Shown: piece after piece, positions 52,340-63,160 of the stretch | Layout of the letters: the number at the start of each line of letters is the position of its first letter | Numbering within the stretch: position 1 is the first letter of the stretch | DNA from: Corynebacterium humireducens NBRC 106098 = DSM 45392 | Lineage (GTDB): Bacteria; Actinomycetota; Actinomycetes; Mycobacteriales; Mycobacteriaceae | Length of the DNA: 64,000 nucleotides | Assembly (NCBI RefSeq): GCF_000819445.1 | Contig: NZ_CP005286.1 | Location: 1,922,001 to 1,986,000 of the forward strand | Direction of reading: 5' to 3' | Program-made: the position numbers and the translations under genes | Notes under the pieces: generated by a model | The model's input: only the letters and a program-made list of their open reading frames with translations | What the model was told of the DNA's origin: nothing | Database searches by the model: none

Positions 52340-53542
52340 ATGGGCGAGACCTTTGACCGGCGCTACTCGGAGCCGTGGATCCTCCACGGCTCCCTGCCGT
52401 CCCCGGAGGAACTGACCACGGTCATCTCGTCCGAGGTCCCCGGGGCCGTCCACACCCTGATGACCTCGGGGGAACCCGGGGACGACTCACTCCACCAGTT
52501 CGTCCTCCACCCCGAGGGCCACGAACTCGACCTCGAGGAACTGGCCACCGAGTTCTGCCGGAGCATCAGACGAGGGGTCCCCTTCGGGCTGGGCACCTTC
52601 CACGGCACGCTGCCGACGGAGGTGGTCTCCACCCGGATCGTGAGTGAACCCCACAGGATCAGCCTCTTCTGCGCGGACGCGGAGGGCACCGACCGGTTCG
52701 TGTTCACCCTGTACCGACGCGTGTGGCCGGGCATCCCCAACGAGGTCGAGGTGCTGTCGACCCTCACCGACTCCTACTCCCCCGGACTCACCGGTCACCT
52801 GGAGCTCGAACTCGACGGACTGGTCTACGTGCTCGGCACCGCCCGCCGCGTGCCCACCGGCATCAACGCGTTCGAGTACGCGAAGATGGGGGTCGCCGCC
52901 CAGGTGTTCTCCCACTCCCAGGGCCTCACCCTGGGGCAGACACTGCGTTTCATCCACGACTCCCTCATCATGTCCTTCCCCTACGAGTGGGCCCCCGCCG
53001 CCGAGGTAGCACGGGACCTGGAGAGTCGTCTCGACGGTTTCCTGGAACGCACCCCCGTCCTCGCGGAACACGCACCCTGGATCCGCGACTGGTACCGCAA
53101 CCTGCGTGGCGAGGTCTTCTGCCAGCGTCTCCACGGGAACATGTCGTTCCAGCGGATCTGGCTCGAGGACGACGAGTCCTGGTTCATCGGCGGCTGGGAG
53201 GGCGACCTACGTCTCCCCCTCGAGGAACGCACCGTCTTCGGCTCCCCCCTGTCCGACTTCGCCATGCTGCAGCGTTCCCTCTTCTGGGCGTGCGAGGACA
53301 ACAAGCCGTGGTGCATGAAGACGATGTCAGCCGTGTTCGAGGGCTACGGCGAACCCATGACGACGCGCCTGTTCTGTGCCTACGTCCTCGACCGGGCGTG
53401 CGAGGAACTCGCCGACCACTCGGGCACCCCCGACGGGCAGCCGGAGATCCCGCTCGGGTTCTTCACGTGGTTCCGCGACGTCCTGCTGCCCACCCGCGAC
53501 ACGATGGAGCTCTCCCAGTTCCACCGCGAGGTCACTGCGTGA
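52340..53542 (+). CDS. Maltokinase-like protein lacking catalytic aspartates (pseudokinase)
   Basis: 400 residues, N-terminal maltokinase cap-like part then an APH/Mak-type C-lobe. RLHGNMSFQRIW aligns with the [11 protein letters not shown] loop of the true Mak at 62074, putting N267 where Mak has the catalytic Asp (D238). WFIGGWEGDL aligns with VLIDFEGEP, putting G285 for the metal Asp (D255). The following LPLEERTVFGSPLSDFAMLQRSL clearly matches [21 protein letters not shown], so the loss is real. Possibly a regulator or scaffold for trehalose/maltose enzymes. Overlaps the convergent idi gene by 11 bases. Confidence 0.75.
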   Translation: MGETFDRRYSEPWILHGSLPSPEELTTVISSEVPGAVHTLMTSGEPGDDSLHQFVLHPEGHELDLEELATEFCRSIRRGVPFGLGTFHGTLPTEVVSTRIVSEPHRISLFCADAEGTDRFVFTLYRRVWPGIPNEVEVLSTLTDSYSPGLTGHLELELDGLVYVLGTARRVPTGINAFEYAKMGVAAQVFSHSQGLTLGQTLRFIHDSLIMSFPYEWAPAAEVARDLESRLDGFLERTPVLAEHAPWIRDWYRNLRGEVFCQRLHGNMSFQRIWLEDDESWFIGGWEGDLRLPLEERTVFGSPLSDFAMLQRSLFWACEDNKPWCMKTMSAVFEGYGEPMTTRLFCAYVLDRACEELADHSGTPDGQPEIPLGFFTWFRDVLLPTRDTMELSQFHREVTA

Positions 53543-54086
53543 TGGCGTCACGCAGCCGCTGGTCGGACAGCTCCTCCACCAGCCACGGGCTGAACGCGAA
53601 CGGGGTGGCGTCCACGGCGGCGATGACCTCCTCCGGGGTGGCCCAGGCCAGCGAGTCGATCTCGTCCGGCCGCGGGTCCGGCTGCTCCCCCTCCTTCAGG
53701 CGGGCGACGAACACCGGGCAGAACTCATTCTCGACGATGCCGCTCGAGTCCACCGCCCGGTAACGGAAGTCCGGCAGGACCGGCGTGATCTGCCCGACCG
53801 CGCCCGGCGCGAAACCGAGCTCCTCGATGCTGCGGCGCACCACCGCCTCCTCGTTGCTCTCCCCGGGGCCGGGGTGACCGCAGAAGCTGTTGGTCCACAC
53901 CCCCGGCCAGGTCTTCTTGGACAGTGCCCGCCGGGTCATCAGCAGACGGCCGTCGGAGTCGAGCAGATAGCAGGAGAAGGCGAAGTGCAGCGGGGTGTCC
54001 CCGGTGTGGATGGTGGCCTTCGGCGCAGTACCGGTAGGCTCCCCGTGCTCGTCGGCCAGAACCACCAGTTCAACGTCGCTATTCAT
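53532..54086 (-). CDS. idi: Isopentenyl-diphosphate delta-isomerase, type 1
   Basis: Interconverts IPP and DMAPP for isoprenoids. 184 residues with a Nudix-related fold: NSFCGHPGPGESNEEAVVRRSIEELGF (catalytic C69) and GIVENEFCPVF (E119/E121). TAGGGT six bases before the ATG is a likely leaderless promoter. Confidence 0.96.
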   Translation of the reverse strand: MNSDVELVVLADEHGEPTGTAPKATIHTGDTPLHFAFSCYLLDSDGRLLMTRRALSKKTWPGVWTNSFCGHPGPGESNEEAVVRRSIEELGFAPGAVGQITPVLPDFRYRAVDSSGIVENEFCPVFVARLKEGEQPDPRPDEIDSLAWATPEEVIAAVDATPFAFSPWLVEELSDQRLRDAITQ

Positions 54087-54092
54087 GCCACC

Positions 54093-54098
54093 ACCCTA
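54093..54098 (-). promoter_or_regulatory. -10 box for idi
   Basis: TAGGGT on the minus strand ending six bases before the ATG at 54086. Confidence 0.45.
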
Positions 54099-54118
54099 CC
54101 CAGGTCTGTTTTCCCGGG

Positions 54119-55885
54119 TCAGCCGCGGGCCCACGCCCCGATCACGCCGGGCACCACCGCCGGCCGTTCACCGAGGACCGCGGCGACGTTGCCCTCCTCC
54201 TCGACGGCGGACGTCACCGCCCGCACCTTCGACGCCTTCGACGGCTGCTGTCCCGCCATCGGAGCCCCCATCATGGGCATCTCGCCGCGGCCCGCGGGTG
54301 TGCCGGCGCTTCTCGACGCCGCCCCTACCCCGCCACCGGCTCCCACCGCAGGGGTCCCCGGGACGGGACGCACAGCACCCACCGGTCCGACGCCCGCTCC
54401 ACCGAACGCGGATCGGGCGGAGGCACCGACACCGCCACCCGGGCGGCCCGGCGGCAGGACACCGACCGGACCCAGCCCACCGGGGACGGCACCCGGGGCA
54501 GTGGTGACCCGGCTGCCGGTACCGGCCGCGGTGGTGCCCGCCTGGCTGAGGTTGCCCGGTGTACCCGGGATCAGCGGCGAGCCATGGGACGGCAGGGACA
54601 GCGGCGCGCTCGCCCCGCCACCCGTCCCGGAAGGGCCTCCACGGAACGGCGGTGCCCCGATCACGCCGCCGACGGAGGGAACTGACGGCACGGCACCCGT
54701 AGCACCCGCAGCACCCGCAGTGCCCGCAGTGCCCGCAGCACCCGGGGTGCCGAGGGTGGGCGGCACCGTCAGCGTGCCCGTCGACGCGGCGGTGGTGCCT
54801 ACGTCTGCCCCGCTCACCAGGGCATCCAGCTCCGGCATGTTGCCGCCGACACCGGCCAGTCCCTCCATGCCCGCCTGCACGGTCCCGAACTCACCCGCCC
54901 CGATCGCCCGCTGCAGGGAGGTCAGCGACTCCAACGGCGCACCCGGCGCCCGCAGCCCAGTCGCATCATGCTTGGAACCCGTGCCCTCCACGGTGCCGCC
55001 CCCGAGTGCGATCTCCCCGCCACCGTCCGGTGCCGGGTCCATGACCATGAGGTTGCGGATGGGCGGGATACCCGTCGCCACGGTGGGCGTGTAACTCGCT
55101 GGGAAGGACGCCAGGAAGGAGCTCTCCGCCGCCTGGCGGGCCACGGGGTCCGGGATCGCCGCGATGGCGGCCATCGCCAGGTTCACCGTGACGGCACCCT
55201 GCTGCTTGATGAACGACAACCTCTCCACCGAGGAGCCCATCACCTGCGAGTTCATGGCGAAGGTCTCGCCGGCCCGCGCGACCTCGGAGACCCGGGCGAT
55301 CGCGGCCTCGATGACGTCACCCCGGTTACGGGAACCGAGGTCGGAGGCCACCGCCTGCAGCTGCGCCGAGATCTCGGTGACATCGGCGGACATCTGGTGC
55401 CACATCCGTGCCGCCACGACACTGTCCTGGATCTTCGTCGACGAGAAGTCCGCCGACAACTGGCTCATGGACGTCGCCGGCAGCACCACCGGCGGCGTGA
55501 AGGTGAAGTTCTCGAAGCGGGGTCGGGGCCGCGTCGGGAAGCTCACCCCGTCCTGCCCGATCGCACCTCCCTCATCCGCGATGTCCATTCCCCGCGCAAC
55601 GAAGGCGTTCTGCCCGGTCAACGCCTCGTAGCTGGCCGCCAGCGCCCCACTGAGCCAGGACACCTGCTCGGCGTAGGACTGCAGCACGGTGATCGCCGAA
55701 CCGGCGCCTCCGTTGATGACGCCGCCGTGATTACCGCCGAGCTGGTCGAGGCCCGAGACCCCCGAGAAGCTGGCGTTCAGAGAGTTCTGGCTCGCTTCAC
55801 CGGCCACGTCACGTGCGTTGGAGCCGATGGTCTCCAGCTTCCGGACGCCAGTGAGAATCGAATCATGATCGATGTACAACTCCAT
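54119..55885 (-). CDS. PPE/EspB-like type VII secretion substrate candidate
   Basis: 588 residues. The helical first ~250 residues include SYAEQVSWLSGALAASYEALTG, a helix-turn-helix of WXG100/PPE type, and a second helical part with EAAIARVSEVARAGETF. The C-terminal ~270 residues are Gly/Ala/Pro-rich, low complexity. No signal peptide. Typical of corynebacterial ESX-associated proteins with a disordered tail. It overlaps the DUF3558 lipoprotein gene by 23 bases. No ESX ATPase gene is in the window, so the secretion system would be elsewhere. Confidence 0.62.
   Translation of the reverse strand: MELYIDHDSILTGVRKLETIGSNARDVAGEASQNSLNASFSGVSGLDQLGGNHGGVINGGAGSAITVLQSYAEQVSWLSGALAASYEALTGQNAFVARGMDIADEGGAIGQDGVSFPTRPRPRFENFTFTPPVVLPATSMSQLSADFSSTKIQDSVVAARMWHQMSADVTEISAQLQAVASDLGSRNRGDVIEAAIARVSEVARAGETFAMNSQVMGSSVERLSFIKQQGAVTVNLAMAAIAAIPDPVARQAAESSFLASFPASYTPTVATGIPPIRNLMVMDPAPDGGGEIALGGGTVEGTGSKHDATGLRAPGAPLESLTSLQRAIGAGEFGTVQAGMEGLAGVGGNMPELDALVSGADVGTTAASTGTLTVPPTLGTPGAAGTAGTAGAAGATGAVPSVPSVGGVIGAPPFRGGPSGTGGGASAPLSLPSHGSPLIPGTPGNLSQAGTTAAGTGSRVTTAPGAVPGGLGPVGVLPPGRPGGGVGASARSAFGGAGVGPVGAVRPVPGTPAVGAGGGVGAASRSAGTPAGRGEMPMMGAPMAGQQPSKASKVRAVTSAVEEEGNVAAVLGERPAVVPGVIGAWARG
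54308..54320 (+). repeat. GCTTCTCGACGCC word, antisense to its gene
   Basis: Exact copy on the strand opposite to the coding strand. The coding strand reads Ala-Ser-Arg-Ser with a rare AGA arginine codon, which suggests the DNA word, not the peptide, is kept. Confidence 0.7.
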
Positions 55886-56444
55886 TGTTTTCCCCCAAGT
55901 AAGCGAAGAGATTCTCTAGCTTGTCGATAGCGAGAACGCAGAGCTCGTCACGGCTCTGCGTCGTGAGTGTTTCTGTGTACTGGACAACGAACCTCCCCCG
56001 GTTCGTGTGGACCGCCGCGCTGCACTCATCCGGCACACCGGCCCCCATGTGATGCAGGTACACCCCCGGAATCTGTGTGTCCGCGTCCGGTGCCACCATG
56101 AATCCCCTCTCGATGATGCGTTCCACTGGAACTCTGTCACCGGTCAACGTGTAGAAGGCACGCCCTCCATGCGCAGACGAGAAGTAGGAGCACCTGGCTG
56201 ACAGTCCCCCGTCATAAGACGGCTCCCGCACCCGTTCCCCCAGCCCCGCCCCCGCCAGTACCTCCGGCGGGATCTCGGTGCACGGGTCGAACACCGCGAA
56301 GTCGCCCGCAGGGTCGAAATCCCCCAACTCGAGGACCGGGGCCGGTTCGGGTGTCGGGGCTGGTGGGGCGTCGTTAAGCGTGGTGGGCGAGCAGGCGGTG
56401 AGAAGCGCGCCGAGGGCGACGGGCAGGAGTCGGCGGACGGGCAT
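55863..56444 (-). CDS. DUF3558-like lipoprotein
   Basis: 193 residues from the ATG at 56444 with AGAGGGGA upstream. Lipobox LLTAC (C18) after a short signal. The mature part has the DUF3558 pattern FDPCTEIPPEVLAGAGLG, then RCSYFSSAHGG. Faces the envelope. In actinobacteria such proteins often accompany type VII genes, consistent with the overlapping PPE-like gene. Confidence 0.78.
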   Translation of the reverse strand: MPVRRLLPVALGALLTACSPTTLNDAPPAPTPEPAPVLELGDFDPAGDFAVFDPCTEIPPEVLAGAGLGERVREPSYDGGLSARCSYFSSAHGGRAFYTLTGDRVPVERIIERGFMVAPDADTQIPGVYLHHMGAGVPDECSAAVHTNRGRFVVQYTETLTTQSRDELCVLAIDKLENLFAYLGENNGVVHRS

Positions 56445-56463
56445 GGGGTCCCCTCTGGTGGTG

Positions 56464-56492
56464 GTCGGGCGCGGAGGGTTTCCGCACCCGAC
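56464..56492 (-). terminator. Hairpin between the two lipoprotein genes
   Basis: GTCGGG/CCCGAC and GCGGA/TCCGC arms with a short loop and one mismatch. No T-run. Confidence 0.35.
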
Positions 56493-56545
56493 ACACTTAG
56501 ACTCCGAAAAGGGGCCGAAGGTTCCCTGCCGGGCGGAATTTCTTC

Positions 56546-57067
56546 CTAGAAGTTGAGGTTGCCTTCCCAGATGATGTTGCCGACCTGCAGTTTCGCGTCC
56601 CAGAGGTTGCCGGGGCTGACGTTGAAGGCGTAGCGGACGTTGGTGGAGGCACCGCTGCCGAGGGGCAGGTCGAGGCCGAGTGTCATGTCGGTGTTGTCGC
56701 CGGTCATCGGCTCGGCGTCGACCATGGTGCCGCCGCCGGAGTTGTAGGTGAGGGTGGGCTGCGGGAGGGCGTCGACGGGGAGGGGTTCGTCGTTGAGGTT
56801 GGTCACCAGGACGGTGATGATGCTGCCGCCGGTGGTGCCGCTGCGGACACCCTGGTAGCGCATGTCGACGTTGAGGCCGGGGTCGGTGGTCTTGCCGCGG
56901 AGGGACTCCGCCTCGACGGGGTCGACCTGGGAGGCGGCGGCCACCGGTGTCTCGGAGGTGGTGACGTTGATGGACTCGTCGCCGCCATTGCCTCCGGCCT
57001 CTCCCGAGCAGGCGGTGAGGAGCGCAGAGCAAGCGAGCAGAGCGAGGGCGGGGCGGAGTCGTGACAC
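56546..57067 (-). CDS. Small lipoprotein with DUF4352-like domain
   Basis: 173 residues from a GTG with GGGAGG upstream. Lipobox LLTAC (C20), a Gly/Ser linker, then a beta domain (about 60-173) with VTNLNDEPLPVDALPQPTLTY and MVDAEPM, resembling immunoglobulin-like DUF4352 extracellular domains. Divergent from the ABC transporter; a TACACT -10 is at 57123-57118. Confidence 0.68.
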   Translation of the reverse strand: MSRLRPALALLACSALLTACSGEAGGNGGDESINVTTSETPVAAASQVDPVEAESLRGKTTDPGLNVDMRYQGVRSGTTGGSIITVLVTNLNDEPLPVDALPQPTLTYNSGGGTMVDAEPMTGDNTDMTLGLDLPLGSGASTNVRYAFNVSPGNLWDAKLQVGNIIWEGNLNF

Positions 57068-57142
57068 GGTGCCTCCCTTTCAGTCCGGCCTAAGATGTTC
57101 GGGGTCATTCCCGCACCAGTGTATCCAGCGGTTCCCGCCGGG

Positions 57143-57148
57143 TAGTGT
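57143..57148 (+). promoter_or_regulatory. -10 box for ABC exporter
   Basis: TAGTGT about 44 bases before the TTG at 57192. Confidence 0.35.
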
Positions 57149-57191
57149 GCAACCCCGACCGTCGCCTCAAGTTTTGGAGTAGCAGAAGAAG

Positions 57192-59069
57192 TTGAACAGT
57201 CTCGCCCGTATCCTGCGCAGCGCCTCCGCGTTGTGGCCCTACTATCTCGGCGTGGTGCTGATCTCCACGGCGGCGGCGGCGCTGGCGCTGGTGTCACCCT
57301 TCATCCTCCGTGAGGCGACCGACACGATCGTGTCGGCGGTGCACGGGGACGTGGAGGTCGCCGATGTCACCACGACGTTGCTGTGGCTGGCGGTGGCGCT
57401 GCTGGTGGCGGATCTGACCAACACCGCGATGGGCAACATCGGTGGCTACATCGGTGACGTCATGGCCATGCGGATGCGGCAGATCCTGTCGACGCGCTAC
57501 TACGCGAAGCTGCTGGCGCTGCCGCAGAGGTACTTCGACAATCAGGTGACGGGCACGGTCATCGCCCGTCTGGACCGTTCGATCACGTCGATCACGCAGT
57601 TCCTGCAGTCCTTCTCCAACAGTTTCTTCCCCATGCTCATCCAGGTGATCGCGGTGCTGGTCATCACGTCCTGGTACTACTGGCCGCTGACGCTCCTGCT
57701 GGCGCTGCTGTTCCCGGTGTACATGTGGCTGACCACGCTGACGTCGCGACGCTGGCAGAAGCTCGAGGGGAAGAAGAACGAGCAGATCGACCTGGCGAAC
57801 GGTCGTTTCGCGGAGGTCATCGGCCAGGTGAAGGTGGTCAAGTCCTTCGTCTCGGAGGTGCGGGAGCTGGATGACTTCGGGCGTCGTTACGGGAGGACCG
57901 TCGACATCACGCGCCCGCAGTCGAGCTGGTGGCACATCATGGACACGGCCCGCGGCGCCGCGCTCAACCTCATCTTCTTCGGCATCTACCTGGTGCTGTT
58001 CTTCCGCACGCTGAACGGCCAGTTCTCCCTCGGTGACATGGTCATGCTCATCCAGCTGGTGAACATGGCGAAGCAGCCGGTGCACATGATGAGCTGGATC
58101 GTCGACGCCGCGCAGCGGGCCATCGCCGGTTCCCGCGACTACTTCAAGGTCATGGAGGAGGAGTTCGAGCCGACCGCCAACGCCGAGCTCATCGCCGCGA
58201 CGGAGGCCACCGGCGTCCCCGTCCTCGATCTCACACCGGTGCAGCCGCTCACCCCGCAGGCCCCGGTCGTGCGTTTCGACGACGTCACCTTCGCCTACAA
58301 CGAGGACGAGCCGGTGATCCGCAACGTCAGTTTCGAGGCCCGCGAGGGGGAGAAGATCGCCCTGGTCGGCGAGTCCGGCGGCGGCAAGTCCACGCTGGTC
58401 AACCTGCTGCTGGGCCTGTACCGCATCGGGGAGGGCACCCTCCAGGTCTGCGGCCGCGACGTCCGTGACCTGTCCGCGGCGGAGCTGCGCGCCAGTGTCG
58501 GCGTCGTGTTCCAGGAGGCGTCGCTGTTCTCCGGCACGATCCGCGAGAACATCGCCTACGGTCGCCCCGGCGCGACGGAGGATGAGATCGTCGAGGTCGC
58601 CCGCCGCGCCAACGCGCACGACTTCATCATGCGTTTCCCCGACGGCTACGACACCGTCATCGGCGAGCGTGGCCTGCGCCTGTCGGGTGGTCAGAAGCAG
58701 CGCGTCGCCGTCGCGCGCGCCATGCTCAAGGACGCCCCGATCCTGCTTCTCGACGAGGCGACCTCCGCCCTCGACACCAAGGCCGAACGCGCCGTCCAGG
58801 CCGGCCTGGACGAGCTGATGAAGGACCGCACCACGCTCATCATCGCGCACCGCCTGTCGACGATCGCGGGTGTGGACACCATCGTCACCCTCCGCGACGG
58901 CATGGTCGACGAAATAGGTTCACCGGACCAGCTCGCCGCCTCGGGTGGCATCTACGCCGAACTCCTGCAGCTCACGGCGTCCTCCTCGGCCGCTGACCGG
59001 GCCCGTCTGAAGAGGTACGGGCTCGTCGTCGACGGTCACGGCGACGAGGAGGACGAGGAAGAGGACTAG
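57192..59069 (+). CDS. ABC exporter, fused membrane and ATPase domains
   Basis: 625 residues from a TTG; the ribosome site is weak and the start could shift. Six membrane helices in 1-310, then the ATPase: Walker A GESGGGKST (393-401), LSGGQ (497-501), Walker B ILLLDEATSALD (517-528) and the H-loop in IIAHRLSTI. A half-transporter that should act as a homodimer; substrate unknown. Extra acidic tail (EDEEED). Confidence 0.92.
   Translation: MNSLARILRSASALWPYYLGVVLISTAAAALALVSPFILREATDTIVSAVHGDVEVADVTTTLLWLAVALLVADLTNTAMGNIGGYIGDVMAMRMRQILSTRYYAKLLALPQRYFDNQVTGTVIARLDRSITSITQFLQSFSNSFFPMLIQVIAVLVITSWYYWPLTLLLALLFPVYMWLTTLTSRRWQKLEGKKNEQIDLANGRFAEVIGQVKVVKSFVSEVRELDDFGRRYGRTVDITRPQSSWWHIMDTARGAALNLIFFGIYLVLFFRTLNGQFSLGDMVMLIQLVNMAKQPVHMMSWIVDAAQRAIAGSRDYFKVMEEEFEPTANAELIAATEATGVPVLDLTPVQPLTPQAPVVRFDDVTFAYNEDEPVIRNVSFEAREGEKIALVGESGGGKSTLVNLLLGLYRIGEGTLQVCGRDVRDLSAAELRASVGVVFQEASLFSGTIRENIAYGRPGATEDEIVEVARRANAHDFIMRFPDGYDTVIGERGLRLSGGQKQRVAVARAMLKDAPILLLDEATSALDTKAERAVQAGLDELMKDRTTLIIAHRLSTIAGVDTIVTLRDGMVDEIGSPDQLAASGGIYAELLQLTASSSAADRARLKRYGLVVDGHGDEEDEEED
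58745..58757 (+). repeat. GCTTCTCGACG word, variant in Walker B
   Basis: Ends GAG rather than GCC; read as Leu-Leu-Asp-Glu of the Walker B motif. Confidence 0.5.
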
Positions 59070-59079
59070 TCTGTCTGGC

Positions 59080-60210
59080 ATGCAGTTCCCCACCCTCGAC
59101 CAGCTCAAGGACCGTCGCACCCGCAAGTGGACGGTCTACGCCGACGACGTCCTGCCCCTGTGGATCGCGGAGAGTGACTTCTTCACCTGCCCGCCGGTGA
59201 AGCAGGCGATCGCGGACGCCATCGACCGGGAGTCCTTCGGGTACACCCCGGCGACCTCCGACCTGCCGCAGGCGGTCTCCGACTTCTACGCCGCACGTTA
59301 CGGCTGGCGCCCGGACCCGGCGCTCATCGTCGCGGTCCCCGACGTCGTCCGTGGCCTGGCCCTCGCCATCGAGTACATGACGCGCCCGGACTCGGGTGTC
59401 ATCGTGCCGGTGCCGGCGTACCCGCCGTTCCTGGAGCTGCCGGAGGCGACCCGCCGTCCGATGCACCAGATCGACGCCTACGGCGGGATCGACCTGGGGG
59501 ACGTCGAGAAGCAGTTCGCGGCCGGCGCCGGCTCGATCCTCCTGTGCGCCCCGAACAACCCCCTGGGGTACACGTTCGACGCGGAGTTCCTGCGGGAGCT
59601 GTGCGACCTGGCGGACCGTTACGACGCCCGCGTGCTCGTCGACGAGATCCACGCCCCGCTGGTGTTCGACGGCACCCATGTGTGCGCCGCCGCCGTCAGC
59701 GAGACCGCCGCGCGGGTGTGCGTCACCGTCACGGCGACGTCGAAGGCGTGGAACATCGCGGGCCTCAAGTGCGCGCAGATGATCTTCTCCAACCCGGCGG
59801 ACATGGACACGTGGCGGTCGATGACCGGCGTGGCCAAGGACGGCACCTCCACCCTGGGCATCTGGGCGGCGATCGCCTGCTACCGGGAGGGCGGCGACTG
59901 CCTCGACGAGCAGGTCGCGTACCTGCGGGAGAACCGCGACTGGCTGGCCGAGGAGCTGCCGCGCCGCGTGCCGGGGCTGCAGGTGATCAGCCCGGCGGCG
60001 ACCTATCTCATGTGGATGGACTTCTCCGGCACCTCCATCGGGCACCTGGAGCGCCCGGCGGTGTGGCTGCGGGAGAACGCGAAGGTCGCCCTCAACGACG
60101 GCGTCGCCTTCGGCCCGGGAGGCAGCCACCACGCGCGGCTGAACTTCGCCACGTCCCGGGAGATCCTGGAGGAGGCCTGCGACCGGCTGGGGTCTGCATT
60201 CGCCCGGTGA
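59080..60210 (+). CDS. aecD: C-S lyase / cystathionine beta-lyase (MalY/PatB type)
   Basis: 376 residues, PLP aminotransferase fold type I. PLP lysine K222 in [20 protein letters not shown] and [12 protein letters not shown]. Closely follows the C. glutamicum AecD sequence as I recall it. Cleaves cystathionine and related C-S substrates. Starts 10 bases after the ABC gene. Confidence 0.93.
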   Translation: MQFPTLDQLKDRRTRKWTVYADDVLPLWIAESDFFTCPPVKQAIADAIDRESFGYTPATSDLPQAVSDFYAARYGWRPDPALIVAVPDVVRGLALAIEYMTRPDSGVIVPVPAYPPFLELPEATRRPMHQIDAYGGIDLGDVEKQFAAGAGSILLCAPNNPLGYTFDAEFLRELCDLADRYDARVLVDEIHAPLVFDGTHVCAAAVSETAARVCVTVTATSKAWNIAGLKCAQMIFSNPADMDTWRSMTGVAKDGTSTLGIWAAIACYREGGDCLDEQVAYLRENRDWLAEELPRRVPGLQVISPAATYLMWMDFSGTSIGHLERPAVWLRENAKVALNDGVAFGPGGSHHARLNFATSREILEEACDRLGSAFAR

Positions 60211-60229
60211 TTTCCCTACCCTGGATTTC

Positions 60230-62071
<1,842 letters not shown>

Positions 62072-62073
62072 TC

Positions 62074-63135
62074 ATGGATCTGGCACGCATGCTTCTCGAC
62101 GCCCGCTTCTACGGCGCCAAGTCCGAGCCCGTCGAGGACGTCGAGATCGTCTCCGAGACCCCGGCCGGCGACGCCCGTCTGCTCATCCTCCGCGTCAACG
62201 GGAGGTACCTGTACCAGGTGCTTGTCGACGCCACCGGTCAGGACGTCCTCGCCACCTCCCCCGAGCTGTACCTGCGGGCGCACGACCTGCCGCAGGGTGC
62301 GGCCCGGGCGGTCGACGGTGAGCAGTCCAACACCTCGCTCATCGTCGACGGGCAGATGGTCAAGGTCTTCCGTCGGCTGGAGGCCGGGCTCAACCCGGAC
62401 GTGGAGCTGCTCTCCCGCATCAGCGACTGCCCACACATCGCCCCGGTCCGCGGCTGGGTCACCGAGACCATCGACGGGGAGGAGCACACCCTGGCGATGG
62501 TGCAGGACTTCGTGCCCGACGCCGACGACGGCTGGCGCTACGCCCTCGGCTTCGCCACCCACGACGCCTCCTTCGGGGCAGAGGCCTCCCTGCTGGGCGA
62601 GGCGACCCGCGCCGTCCATGAGGCGTTGGCGGGGGCCTTCGAGGTGGGCGTCGAGAAGCCTGCGTTGACGCGTTCCCTCGAGGACCTCGTCGCCCGTGCC
62701 CCGGTGCTCCGGGAGTTCGCGGCGGCCGCGCGCGACGTCTACGACGCCCTCGACGAGGAGGTGCCGGTGCAGCGTGTGCACGGTGACCTGCACCTGGGGC
62801 AGGTCCTGCGCACCCCGGACACGTACGTGCTCATCGACTTCGAGGGCGAGCCCGCCCGCCCGCTCGCCGAGCGCCGCCGCCCTGACTCGCCGCTGCGTGA
62901 CGTCGCGGGCATCCTGCGGTCGCTGGACTACGCCGCGCACGTCGCCGGGGCGTCCCCGGAGTGGGCGCAGGCCGCGGGGGACGCCTTCCTCGAGGGCTAC
63001 GGGATCGGACGGTCCCCGCTGCTCGACGCCTACGTGCTGGACAAGGCCCTCTACGAGGTGGTCTACGAGTCGGACAACCGCCCGGACTGGGTGCACATCC
63101 CGCTGGCGGCGGTGAGGCGTATCCTCGGTGGGTGA
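62074..63135 (+). CDS. mak: Maltokinase
   Basis: 353 residues, shorter than the ~450 of mycobacterial Mak, with a reduced N-terminal cap. Catalytic [12 protein letters not shown] (D238) and metal LIDFEGEP (D255) are intact. Makes maltose-1-phosphate for the GlgE route of alpha-glucan synthesis. Forms a coupled unit with treS. The start is ATG at 62074. Confidence 0.92.
   Translation: MDLARMLLDARFYGAKSEPVEDVEIVSETPAGDARLLILRVNGRYLYQVLVDATGQDVLATSPELYLRAHDLPQGAARAVDGEQSNTSLIVDGQMVKVFRRLEAGLNPDVELLSRISDCPHIAPVRGWVTETIDGEEHTLAMVQDFVPDADDGWRYALGFATHDASFGAEASLLGEATRAVHEALAGAFEVGVEKPALTRSLEDLVARAPVLREFAAAARDVYDALDEEVPVQRVHGDLHLGQVLRTPDTYVLIDFEGEPARPLAERRRPDSPLRDVAGILRSLDYAAHVAGASPEWAQAAGDAFLEGYGIGRSPLLDAYVLDKALYEVVYESDNRPDWVHIPLAAVRRILGG
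62091..62103 (+). repeat. GCTTCTCGACGCC word
   Basis: Exact copy near the mak start, Leu-Leu-Asp-Ala after ATG. Confidence 0.7.
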
Positions 63136-63160
63136 CCCGTCTCCGACCGGAAGGTGCCCC

